NCBI RefSeq assembly: GCF_025698545.1
Contig: NC_068576.1
Coordinates: 56,642,094 to 56,706,093, forward strand
Direction: 5' to 3'
DNA length: 64,000 nucleotides
From: Gossypium raimondii
Taxonomy: Eukaryota > Streptophyta > Magnoliopsida > Malvales > Malvaceae
A program made the position numbers and the translations under genes. Below the pieces are notes generated by a model that was not told the origin of the DNA, did not search any database, and saw nothing but the letters and a program-made list of their open reading frames with translations. Below are positions 11,458 through 23,030 of this stretch, piece by piece (the first letter of the stretch is position 1; every line of letters begins with the position of its first letter).

Positions 11458-14002
11458 ATGTCGAACTTCTACGATAAGGTTGCTGGCGAAGGTTGGTTGC
11501 GCCGCCACGACGGACTGGCTGCGTTCACCATCACCGAAGTGGTAGCCACTCTCACGGTGGCGACGTTAGTAATTATCTATTTCTCACGGTTGGTTAAGAA
11601 ACTCATCATCAAAACCAAGCCTTCGCCGCTGCCGCCACCAGGCCCGATAGGCCTGCCGATACTCGGCCACCTCCTTTTCATCAAACCCGATTTCCTCCAA
11701 TACGTAACCGAGCAATCCAAAATCCACGGCCCTATCATCAAGCTTCAGCTGGGAAGAAAAGTTTACATCATCATAAGCTCACCATCAATCGCAAAACAAA
11801 TCCTCAAAGACCACGACGCCATCTTCGCCAACCGCGACATTCCGGTGGCGGCCATAAAAGGAACCTTTGGCGGACTCGACATTGTGTGGAGATCCAATGG
11901 CCCAGAATTACACAAGCTACGAAAGCTCGTCGTAAGTGAAATCATGAGCAACAAAGGCCTCAATGCTTGCTACGAGTTTCGCCGACGAGAGATCCGACAT
12001 ATGGTGAAGAATATTCATGGAAAAATCGGGTCATCCATTAACCTCAGTGAACAAATATTCTTAACAACGTTCAACGTTACGGTTAACATGCTTTGGGGTG
12101 GTTCGTTGAATGGAGAAGAATCGAACCTTGGGCTTGAATTTAAGGATCGATTCGAGGAATTTTTGAGATTGATGGTAGAACCCAATGTTTCTGATATGTT
12201 CCCGGTGCTCAGGCCATTTGATTTACAAGGAATTGAATCCAAAGCCAAGAAAAATATTTCGTGGTTTTATGAGTTTTTCGAATCGGTGATAGAGCAGCGA
12301 AAGAAGCTCGGAGAGGGACCCAAAATGGCTGATAGTAAGGATTTTTTGCAGCAATTGTTGGAGCTGAACCAAACAGGAGATGTCAAAACTTCATTATCCA
12401 TGAAGGAAATAAACGCTGTCTTGCTGGTAAGCATACACACTAAATTTTGAAATCCGGAATTCTAAAAATATAACTACATTACTAAATTTAAAAAAATTAC
12501 AAAAACTATATTACATATTTTAATCCGGTATACCGGTACAAAATTTAAGTGGTTTTATATTGTTTCCGTAACATTTTACACAATTAATATTTTAATAAAT
12601 CAATGGTCATATTTCATAGTTCATACTCTATTCATGTAAATCGTGCCTATCAAGTTTGGCATAAATTAAAATTTTTAACTATTCATTTTATGTAAAAGAA
12701 AATTCAATTGTTCATTCATTAAAATATTAATGGTACAAAAATATACGAAAATGTGTAAATTACTCCAATTTCACATCAACATAAAGTTGATCCATTCCCA
12801 GACATATATGTATATATATAGACATGGTTTAGAAAAAGTACATAGCAATCCATGGAATTCATCGGTTTAGTTATAAACTATATGATTTTGGAGATAAAAT
12901 TTAGGATTTTGTAAGTTAATTTTTATTCAAAATATTAATTCAACTGTTAATATCAAAATATTTTTCATCAAAATTTACCAACATGAAATATTAATTTGAG
13001 TGTTGTCATATGTGGTGATAATAATTGATAAATAAAATAAATATACTAACTTAATAAAATTTAACTGAAATACTAAAGATGTTAATGACTGCACTATAAT
13101 TTTAAATTAAAAATATAAAGGTATTTTAACCTTTGAATAAAGGGTACATTTAATTGGATTCGAACTTATTTTAAAGTATATAAAATCACTTAATTTTGCT
13201 ATTGATTTAAAAATAAACATCCAACTTACCTAATGTATTTTAATTTTACACTCTGATCAAAATTTAATTAATTTAATAGAATTAAATTAATTAAATTATT
13301 TCGATTCGATAAAATAATTCGATTTTAATTAAATTTTGTTCAACTTTAATCCTTTGTCTCTAATTGTGAGTATAGAATATTGTAACTGGCGCTACGGACA
13401 CGACATTTACAACAATAGAGTGGGCGATGACGGAATTACTACGACACCCAGATAAATTGCGAAGAGTCGTTGAGGAATTGGATGCAATAATCGGTGACCA
13501 AAACATTGTTGAAGAGTTCCATCTTCCTCGCCTACTCTATTTAGAAGCTGTGGTGAAAGAGACGTTACGAATTCACCCACCGGCTCCTTTCCTAATGCCA
13601 CACATGCCGAGCGAGACCATCGTCGTAGCCGGTTACACTATCCCAAAAAATTCCAATATTTTCTTCAATGTGTGGGCAATACAAAGGGACATCCAATTCT
13701 GGGAAGACCCTCTTCAATTCGAGCCGGAAAGGTTCTTGAATGTCACTGAGAAAAGGAATTATAAGGGAAATAGTTTCGATTTTTTCCCGTTTGGATCGGG
13801 GAGGAGGATTTGTGTTGGGATTTCAATGGCAGAGAAAATTATGATGCTGGTGTTGGCGACATTGTTGCATTGTTTCGAATGGGAATTGCCGAATGGGCGA
13901 AAACCTGATGTGAAAGAGCAACTACGATTGGTGTTGTCAAAGGTGGAGCCGCTTGTTGCTGTGCCCATTGCGCGTTCATCTAATTCAATGCAATATCAAT
14001 AA
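11458..14002 (+). CDS. CYP706: Cytochrome P450, CYP706 family, gene B
   Basis: Two exons, 11458-12426 and 13376-14002, with a phase-0 GT-AG intron of 949 bp; 531 residues. All core motifs are present: anchor, PPPGPIGLP hinge, I-helix TGATDTT, ExxR, PERF, heme loop with Cys469. Like gene A it has Leu for the C-helix Trp (position 151) and Ala for the second I-helix Gly (329). From residue ~61 to the end of exon 1 it differs from gene A at only about 4 positions in 263, while the first 60 residues differ at about 14. The exon-2 products differ at about 14 of 208. It is a recent tandem paralogue of gene A, probably with related activity; the substrate is unknown. A membrane-bound ER monooxygenase is inferred from the family. 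Confidence 0.93.
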
Positions 14003-14143
14003 ATTTGTGATTAAAATATGCTTTAAGTCATTATACTTTTCATAAATTTTAAATTTAATCCTTGTATTTTTATTTATAGAAATTTAAACCATCTACTTAT
14101 TTTTATTAGTATTATAATAACCGTATGACTATACGGTTATTTA

Positions 14144-14174
<31 letters not shown>

Positions 14175-14668
14175 CTTGAAACTATATCATGCACTCTTAT
14201 GTTAGGATGAAAATATGTATTTTTAATCTATATATTTGCATGTTAATATATTGTACAGGTCATAGAATATGCATATATTTAAATATATGTCATGTACATG
14301 TGTTTTGATATGATGTTATACGTATGGCCATCTGCCAAGGGATATATTTGTTTCTGTTATTTCATTGTTCATTTACGCGACTATCAACTCATGTTTTCAT
14401 GTTACTCAAACGTTTACTCAGATTATTTCGCATTAAATTTTAAGTGATTTTACATATTTTTATAATTTTTATATGATTAATATTTTAATAATTTAACTAT
14501 CATATTTCATGCTCTATTTATGTAGATTATATACATCAAATTTAATATAAATTAATAATTTCTAACTTTTTATTTTATGTAAAAAAACTTTTAACTCAAA
14601 TATCAAACAAAACGGACAAATTATTCCTTACATGTTAAATTAAATATCAAACAAAGATGGATGTGAAA

Positions 14669-15196
14669 GGGGTGAGCATTCAATTTCGGGTTAGTTGAGT
14701 TAATGAGTCCTATTTTATCACCCTAATTTGATTTGAATTTTTTTTCAAATCGAGTTAAGTGAAATCAAATCGAGTGAAATTGTTCGAATTAAATTTTAAA
14801 AAACTAAACTTGTCGAATTGGTAATTTACTTGTTTAAGCCTTCAAAATTATTGTTTTGGATTCTTTTAATTTTTTTTAGATTTTCTATTTTCATAATTTT
14901 TTAAATAAAAAATTATGAATGTTTTGAATTTTTTAAAACTATTTTGATTTCTTTTTTGTTGAATGAGAATAATTTATGCATTTTCGAAATTGATAGGGGC
15001 GAAAGGAGTATTTACATCAATATGTTATTCAAGTCATTTGAATTGTGAAATTCAACTCGACTTGAACTTGAAAAACCAAATCACTTATTCGAGTTGACTC
15101 AAAAAATCGAATAACTCAAATAACTCAATTCGATTAACTCGAAATTCAAAAAATTTTCAATTCTTTCAAGTAAAATCGAGTTTTACTCACACTTAG
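14669..15196. repeat. Dispersed GGGTGAGCATT-type repeat, copy 1
   Basis: Begins GGGGTGAGCATTC and ends near ACTCACACTTAG, so the ends are weakly inverted (GTGAGCA versus GTGAGTA). The interior alternates TCGAGTT/AATTCGA words and long T/A runs. A clearly related copy lies at 48136-48835. The structure suggests a non-autonomous TIR element, but no target duplication could be fixed. It is decayed. Confidence 0.5.
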
Positions 15197-15559
15197 CTAT
15201 CAACTTTCACCTTATGATCTCTCACCATTTTTATATTTTCTAATTTATAGATGGATGATTGTGTAAACTAATTACAAACATCATTCCTTTTAATTCATTC
15301 CTTTTATAACTCATATAAATCGATAAAAATTCACATTCTATTAAACAAAAATAAGTGCACATATAATTACTGAAAAATATTCTTATTCTTATTTTTAAAT
15401 CAAATTTTATTTTTATCTAAAATATCTGAAATAATAATAAGATTAAAATTATTTTCATCAAAAGTTAAAACCATGAAATAATTTTTAAAAATCATAATTT
15501 ATTATATTATCAAACAACATAATCGTGTTTGATATGTAAGATTAATAAATATATCGATA

Positions 15560-15725
15560 AAAGTACTATAGAGGCTTCTATATTAGAAGTCGATTGTATT
15601 TTATTTTCTCTACTAACAAAATAGTCAAATTAGTCTCTATACATTAGATCAAAAGAGCAAATTGATCATTTATATTAAAATTTTCATTCATTTGTACTAT
15701 TAAAAAAACGTGATTGATGAAAACA
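15560..15725. repeat. Half copy of a palindromic miniature element
   Basis: AAAGTACTATAGAGGCTTC and the following bases match the terminal arm of the miniature element at 41216-41594 (AAAGTACCATGGAGACTGC in that copy). Only one arm is present. Probably a truncated insertion. Confidence 0.5.
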
Positions 15726-16216
15726 ACCAGAGGATGACAGATGGATTAAAAGTTTTGAATTACCTTTGGATTTTAAATTTGAAAAAGAAATAGTAAATAA
15801 GATATTTTGATTGGATTAATAGTAGTCATTAGATAAAAGTTTCAATAATTATGTAACATCTCTCGAGAAGTGAACAGTGTTAATTCGGGTTGGCACGTGC
15901 TTGAAATTTTCGGAGTAGATAAAAAAAATATAATTATTAATATTAGTAGGAAAGGTGATAGGAAATTATAAGAAATTAAAAGGACTTTTGAATTTGGGAA
16001 AATTAATTTAAGAAATGGATTAAATTGTAGAAGTGTGAGAAGTTTTGGGTGATAGTGTAAAAATAAAAATAGGGAAAGGATTAGATTAAATGGATGAGAA
16101 AAAGAGCAAGGACTTGGAGTAGAATTTAACCATGAAAGAACAGAAAGGAGTGGATGATATTGAAGAGGAATGACATCGGACATGTGGCATGGCGATGAGA
16201 TTTTTCTTTAATAAAA

Positions 16217-16228
16217 TATATATAAAAA
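16217..16228 (+). promoter_or_regulatory. Candidate TATA box of CYP706 gene C
   Basis: TATATATAAAAA stands about 117 bases before the gene C ATG, the same spacing as in genes A and B, although the surrounding sequence is not homologous to their promoters. This suggests a core promoter of separate origin or long divergence. Confidence 0.4.
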
Positions 16229-16344
16229 AAGGTGAAAGATATTTTGATAGAAGGTTGTAGAAAAGGCAAATCAGAGTTGTTGCCACGAGACTACATTTCC
16301 ACTGCTTCTTATCTTTTTTCCTATTCAAACCCGAGTACCCATCG

Positions 16345-19300
16345 ATGTCGAACTTCTACGATAAGGTTGCAGTCCTTGCCGGCGATGGACTCGCTGCATT
16401 CACTATCACCGAAGTTGCAGCCACTCTCACGGTGGCGACGCTACTAATTATCTATTTCTCACGGTTGGTTAAGAAACACGTCATAAAAACTAAGCTGTCG
16501 CCGCCAGGCCCGGTAGGCTTGCCGATACTCGGCCACCTCCTTTTCATCAAACCCGATTTCCTCCAATACGTAACCAAGCAATCCCAAATCCACGGTCGTA
16601 TCATCAAGCTTCAGCTGGGAAGAAAAGTTTACATCATCATAAGCTCACCATCAATCGCAAAACAAATCCTCAAAGACCACGACGCCATTTTCGCCAACCG
16701 CGATATTCCGGTGGCGGCCATAAAAGGAACCTTTGGCGGACTTGACATTGTGTGGAGATCCAACGGCCCAGAATTGCAGAAGCTACGTAAGCTCGTCGTA
16801 CGTGAAATCATGAGCAACAAAGGGCTCGATGCGTGCTACGAATTTCGCCGACGAGAGATCCGACAAATGGTGAAGAATATCCATGGAAAAATCGGGTCAC
16901 CCATTAACCTCAGCGAACAAATATTCTTAACAACGCTGAGCGTTACGATCAGCATGCTATGGGGTGGTTCATTGAATGGAGAAGAAGCAAAGCTTGGGCT
17001 TGAAATTAAGGATCGATTAGAGGAATTTATGAAATTGATGGGAGAACCCAATATTTCTGACATTTTCCCGATGCTTAGGCCGTTCAATTTACAAGGAATT
17101 GAATCCAAAACCAAGAAGCATTTGTCATGGTTTTATGGGTTTCTCGAATCAGTGATAAAGCAGCGAATGAAGCTCGGAGAGGGACCAAAAATGGCGGACA
17201 GTAAGGATTTTCTGCAGCAATTGTTGGAGCTGAACCAAAGAGGCGATGCCAAAACTTCATTATCCATGATGGAAATAAAGGCTTTGCTGCTGGTAAGTAG
17301 ACTAAATTTTGAAATCCGGTAGAAATAAAAATATAGGTACAAAATTTTAAATTTATGAAATGTATATAGATATATTATTAGTCATCCATTCATGAAAATT
17401 TACAAAAAGGTCATCCAATTAATAAATTTTTCTTATTTGTTACCAACTGTTAAATCACTTTCGAAAAGTTAACTTAATTTTTTTAAAATTAGTATAATAA
17501 TAACTTTAATTTTAATATTTATATATTGTGATCTTGATTTTAAAACCTAACTCTCAATATTTATATATTGAGTCATTTGGTCTCTTTTCTTTGCAATTTT
17601 GTTTTTCTGTAACATTGAGGGTTGAATTTAAAACAACAAGAAAATATAAAAATTATTATATTGAATTTTTGGTGTTTCAATATTTGGTATTCTTTTATCT
17701 AGTTTAGCTGATAACTTTGTTTTTTTTGAACTTTTAGGTGAAAAGACCATAAAAAAATAAAATTATAAAAAAGATTAAATTTTATGATGTGTAAATGTTG
17801 AGGGTTAATTTTAGAATCAAGACTAAACTAACATAATGTATAAATATGGAGGTTAAAGTTGCTATTATATCCATTTTAAAAGCTACCATATCATCTTTTG
17901 CTAGCTATTTAATTATTAATAATTAAAAACAAAATTGAATACTTAAATGATCATTTTGTAACATTTTATGATTGGGTGACAAAAAACTTATCAATAATTA
18001 AGTGACTACTAATTATATATATATAAGCCAGTTTAATTATAAATTTTATGAATTTGGATATTTATGGTATCTTTTGTAGGGTATATAATCAGTTGATTTA
18101 ATTAATTTAGCTTTAAAAATTTGGTCAATTTTTCAAAAATAAAAATTAGTAACCGAATTGATTTAATGATAAAACTACAATAATCGAATCGATTCGACTT
18201 AATTGGTTTAGGATTGGGTTTCAATAAAGGAAGATTTTATTTTATTAGTTGACAAGTTAATTTTATTGTTTAAAATCTCAATTCAATCGTTTATATCAAT
18301 AGTATTTTTCATCAAAATTTATTTATTTGTAATGTTAATTAGAGTGTTGTCACGTGATGTAATAATAATTGATGAAAAATATATATGCTAAGTTGATGAA
18401 ATTTAATAAGAAATACTAAAGGTGTTAATGACTAAATTAAGATTTCTAAATTGAAAAGTGAAATAATTTAATTTTAAAATTTTAAAATATAATAATTAAA
18501 TCTCAAATTTTATAAAAGTAAATAATTAGCAACATATTTTAACCTTTGACTATTGGGTACACTCACTTATATTGGAACTTATAAATTTATAATATAAAAT
18601 AAATAACTATGTAATATGGATATTTTAATTGAATCCTTTAATCAAAATCGAATTAATTGACTTGAGTTAATTATCTTGACTTGATAGGTTAACTCGGTTT
18701 TAATTAAAATTTCTTCAGCCTTAATCTTTTGTCATTGTGGATATAGGATATGGTAATCGGCGGTACGGACACAACATTTGCGACAATGGAGTGGGCAATG
18801 ACGGAATTATTACGGCACCCGGATAAATTGAGAAAAGTCATCGAGGAATTGGATGCAATAATTGGGGACCAAAACGTTGTCGAAGAGTCCAATCTTCCTC
18901 GCCTACTTTATTTAGATGCTGTGGTGAAAGAAACATTACGAATTCACCCACCAGTTCCCTTGCTAGTGCCGCACATGCCGAGCGAGACAACCGTCATAGC
19001 CGGTTACACCATCCCTAAGAATTCCTGTATTTTCTTCAACGTGCGGGCAATACAAAGGGATGCCGAGTTTTGGGAAGACCCACTTCGATTTGAACCAGAA
19101 AGGTTCTTGAAAGACACTGAGAAAAGGAATTATACGGGAAATAGTTTCCATTTTTTCCCGTTTGGATCAGGGAGGAGGATTTGTGTTGGGATTCCATTGG
19201 CAGAAAAAATTATTATGCAAATTTTAGCGACATTGTTGCATTGTTTTGATTGGGAATTGCCAAATGGGCGACAACCTGATGTAAAAGAGAAGCTACGATT

Positions 19301-19373
19301 CGTGTTAACAAAGGCAGAGCCGCTTGTTGTGGTGCCTATTGCACGTTTATCTAATTCAATACAAAACCAATAG
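16345..19373 (+). CDS. CYP706: Cytochrome P450, CYP706 family, gene C
   Basis: Two exons, 16345-17292 and 18747-19373, with a phase-0 GT-AG intron of 1,454 bp; 524 residues. It is seven residues shorter than A and B, all in the N-terminal anchor and hinge (hinge reads SPPGPVGLP). The I-helix is canonical GGTDTT, unlike A and B. ExxR, PERF and the heme loop with Cys462 are present. The C-helix Trp is again Leu (position 144). In the usually conserved NVWAIQRD stretch, Trp is Arg (NVRAIQRD). The intron is longer than those of A and B, partly because of a palindromic AT-rich insertion at about 17365-18020. Probably an active ER monooxygenase of the same clade with altered specificity or expression; this is inference. 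Confidence 0.92.
17365..18020. repeat. Palindromic AT-rich insertion in gene C intron
   Basis: The left arm (around GTCATCCATTCATGAAAATT...AAAGGTCATCCAATTAATAA) is roughly the inverse of the right arm (around AAATGATCATTTTGTAACAT...AAAACTTATCAATAATTAAG). Genes A and B lack it. It resembles the miniature elements at 34150-34612 and 37040-37590 in style (GTCATT.../...AATGAC with TTTTGTAAC), so a miniature inverted-repeat element is likely. Confidence 0.5.
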
Positions 19374-21563
19374 ATGTGCAATTCAAATATATTTCAAGTT
19401 ATTGTACTCTTTATAAATTTAGAATCTAATCATTATACTTTTATTTTCAAGAGTTTAGTCCCTCTACTTTTCATATTGACATAATGTCAAATTTAACCCT
19501 AAATGTTTACATCTTTTGTCAATTTGGTTTTTATTCTTCTTTTTTTTACCTAAATTTAGGTATTAATCTTTCAAAAAGAGTCAATTTGCTTCCTTTTAAT
19601 GGAAATGCTAACTAGAACATTAATTTTTTAACAATGTTGGTTTTATTTTCATCAGCTTCTAGAGTTGTAGAAGTTATTTTTTTGCATTTTTCTTCTTGTT
19701 CTTGTTGCTTCCATAATTAGTTGAGTTAGTTACTACTGTAACTTAGGTTTATTTGCACTTTTAGCTTATCTCTTTTACTTGTAATGACATTTTACTCTTT
19801 GTTTAATGCTATTTCAGTTTCTTTTACTTTCAGTTGTTAAAAACCTTACCCTTAATGTTTATTGTGCTTTACTTTGCTGCTAGTTTATCATCCTCATATT
19901 TTCTTCAAATATAGCTTAAAAATCCAAACTTTAATATTTTTCTTTAGCTTTATTTTAATGGTTGTTATGGTTTCTTATTTCATTTTCATTAGCTTTACTT
20001 TTAATATAGGTAACTAAACTTTTAAAGGGGTTGGTTGATGGAGATGTGGTGAGTTGATTTTTGGATGATGGATTAAATTGTAATAAATTGAACTAATTTG
20101 AATGAACCTAAAAACTTAGGATTGATGATCCCAAGGTAAGATTTAGGCAAGTGAGATCGAGAGGAGATCTTGTTCAGCACCAATTTGGTGGTCCTGAGTT
20201 AGCCGATGAGATCCAGAGATAAATCGGATTAATTTGTCTAACTTGGTAAAATTAAAATCGAAACGTAAAATGGAACTATTTTAGGAGTTTAAGCAAATTG
20301 GATCCCTAATTTGAGGATGAGTAAACCACGTCGAGATCAATCAACCACCATTTGTTTTTTATTTGTTAATTTCATAATTTTGCATTTGTTAATTTAGTCC
20401 TTGGTAGCTAGATCGTAGGTTAGTGTAATTCTCCTTGACCTTATGATTTGTCATAATATAATTTTCAACAATTAGTTGGTTAGACTCTTTATTTTGCATG
20501 CTCATTAGTAGAAATTGTTCAATCTTCGACTCTTTTGGGTTCAATCCTCAGAATACTCTTGTACCTCGTTGTACAAATATATTACAACTTACATGTCACA
20601 CTTGCAAATTCCGCACTTAGTATTTTAATCGACCCTTGTCTTTAATTGTTGAGTTCTTCCTCCCGTCATTCGCAAAAAGGCAATAAGAGGAGGAGCGGCC
20701 AATCATATTGGGAGAGCCAATATTATCCTAAAGTGATTAAAGATATCCTATGAGGGTAACACACTTATGACAAGGTCATTAGACAAGCATTGAGTAGATG
20801 TTTTCGTAATAATATGTTGTTAAGGAGAGCTCAATCATGATACTATAGTGGAATGACTTCGTAACTAAATAAATTTATAATTAATAAACAAAAAGCCATA
20901 ACTTAATTATAAATCATTTGAGCCCTAATTGCATATGTTCAATCGATCACTTCGCTAGCACATTGAAACTAGAAATGAATTGCATGTTTGAATCAAAATG
21001 AACAGAATTAATAAAAATAAAGAAATGGGAAACATTCAGGAATAATTATGGTTTTCTCCGAAATGGAGAAATGAAATCGTTTGGAAATGAATGTAGGTTT
21101 CTCAAAATAGAAATGAAAATGAGAAATGATACATTTGCAAATGTACATGGATTACTCAAATGATCGAAAGAATAAGCTTATGTTTTTAAGCTATTTTAAA
21201 GCTCGAAAATGAAAATAAATTATTTGGTCATAATGAATATGTTGAGTGGTGAAATATTAAACATATTTTCTCAAAACTTTTACTAGGGGTAAAATCGTCA
21301 TAATTTTATCGGGGGTAAAATTGGGATGAGAATATTATTTAATATAAAATATTAAATTTTATTTTGGGAAATAGAAAAATAGAATCGGGTTGGATCAAAT
21401 TACAAAGTACTGGATCAAAAAATTCGGGAAGTACTCGTAATTGGACCTAATGTGAGAGAGGCCCAAAATCCCCTCATGGATATGAAGGGGCGACAAAACC
21501 AATAACATGTGGCATTGGATGTACAACATGACATTTCTTCAACTTCCATCTACCATTACATAC
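19374..21563. other. Gene-free, retrotransposon-like degenerate sequence
   Basis: The first ~110 bases are the left half of the GGTTAAAATATGC palindrome family, cut at about 19480; a matching right half sits at 22785-23030. The intervening sequence (for example GGGTTCAATCCTCAGAATAC at about 20529, and 20640-21480) resembles non-coding parts of plant LTR elements in style. I see no coding similarity. I read it as a decayed retroelement insertion of unknown family. No host gene is visible. Confidence 0.45.
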
Positions 21564-21571
21564 CTTCAAAC

Positions 21572-21967
21572 TAGAGGTGCTCATGGTAAGGTAGCCCATA
21601 AAAATTTCAGCCCAGCCTCACTTACGGCCAAATATGGGCTGAATTTTGCGAACCTGCCCGGAAAAATTATAAGCCTGCGTGCGGCCCGGCCCGACCCATT
21701 TTTAATAAATACCAAAATTTATTTTAAAATTAAAAAAAAATAAAAGTATTTTAAAATATTTTAAAATTAAAAATAAAAAAAGTATTTTAAAATATTTTAA
21801 AATTAAAAATTAAAAATAAATATATTTATTATATCGGGCCGGGCCGGGCCCGGGCCAAAAAAGTGGTGCCCAATGCCTGGCCCGTTTTCTAAACGGGCCT
21901 CATTTTTTTACCCAAGCCCATATTTCGGGCCTATATTTTTACCCAAACCCTCCCATGAGCACGTCTA
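21572..21967. mobile_element. hAT-type miniature transposon (MITE), complete ends
   Basis: A 396-bp element with 15-bp terminal inverted repeats (TAGAGGTGCTCATGG / CCATGAGCACGTCTA, one mismatch). It is bounded by a perfect 8-bp target duplication CTTCAAAC (21564-21571 and 21968-21975). The 8-bp duplication and TAGNNGTG-type ends fit the hAT superfamily. The interior is a GGCCCGGCCCG-rich half facing an AAAATATTTTAAAATT-rich core, with no coding capacity, so it would depend on a transposase elsewhere. I recall this GC/AT pattern as common in cotton. Confidence 0.9.
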
Positions 21968-21975
21968 CTTCAAAC

Positions 21976-22784
21976 TCCACTTATCATTCATTTTTGCGAC
22001 TGACATATAACAAGCATTCAACTAAACATACAGTTAATAACACAACACAGATCATACAAAACATATCACCATCAGACCATTCCAATGATAACCTCTTCAG
22101 TAATTACTTTACCAGTAACAGTTCATTAAAACAACAAACTTATGCATACAACTAAACATGCATTTGTAGATCATCACTTTGCATAACCGTACAACAAACA
22201 TCCCACAATAATTCAACTCCTCATCATCAGCAGCGCATGAAGTCAAACATACCACAACAACACAGTACTGATATACATAAAACAAACACTGAGGATTTGA
22301 GTTCAGAAACTCACCGCAAAATACCTAAAAGCTTATACCGACTACATCTACTTGATTTTTCCCCTATCGCTTGAGCCTCCTCTTTCTTGAGTAGAAGTTT
22401 ACTAAATTTCCAATTTCATAAGCTAATACGTTAGTTTCTCCCCTCAAGCAGGCCGCTCCTTAAATTTTCTCTCTTACAAAACAAACTAAAGAAGAAGATA
22501 AAAAAATGAATACATAAATGAGAGAGTGCTACTAGGGGAATGATATCTATCTCCTATATAACCTTCCCGCAATCGATCACCAAAACCAATTCATCATCAT
22601 AATGTTTCCCATTAAAGAAAATACCCAGTTCTAATGTAACGAGACTAATAGTTGAAATCTAACCAATTACCAAATCAGTTAGCAAGATTCATGTAATTAC
22701 ACTACGACCCTCATAAACAGAAAGTTTTATAATTAGATACCTAGAATTGTTGTTGTACTTATCCTTTAACATTTTCGGGTGTGA
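21976..22784. other. Gene-free stretch right of the hAT MITE
   Basis: No gene. The text is C- and A-rich up to about 22760 and ends CATTTTCGGGTGTGACA at about 22784, a terminus-like end compatible with the right edge of the retroelement-like insertion suggested for 19480-22784. Nothing else recognised. Confidence 0.4.
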
Positions 22785-23030
22785 CACTGTTAAATTTGTT
22801 GGTGTGACATTTAAAATAAAAGAAATAATCACTTGGTAGCAATGATGTAACTAGAAAAAAAAAGATGTTTGTAATTGACCTAAATTTAAAAATATAATTT
22901 TAATTGTGTTAATAGTTGGACTTTAATTTTGAAATCTAAAAAGTAGAGGATTAAATTCATAGAAATAAATGTATATGGATTAAATTTCAAATTAAATGAA
23001 AAGTACAAGGACTTTTGGTATATTTTAACC
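22785..23030. repeat. Right half of GGTTAAAATATGC palindrome family
   Basis: Starts CTGTTAAATTTGTTGGTGTG and ends GGTATATTTTAACC, matching the distal half of full copies at 23184-23525 and 31750-32120. Its missing left half may be the piece at 19380-19480 behind gene C, split by a later insertion. Confidence 0.55.

Larger units (their letters stand above)
14003..16216. other. Spacer between CYP706 genes B and C, repeat-rich
   Basis: No gene. From about 14010 there is the same truncated half-palindrome that follows gene A. An (AT)n run lies at about 14143-14174. A dispersed repeat copy fills about 14669-15196 and half of a palindromic miniature element about 15560-15720. The upstream blocks of genes A and B are not found here; only the last ~30 bases before the gene C ATG align with them. 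The remaining AT-rich sequence shows nothing I can name. Confidence 0.6.
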
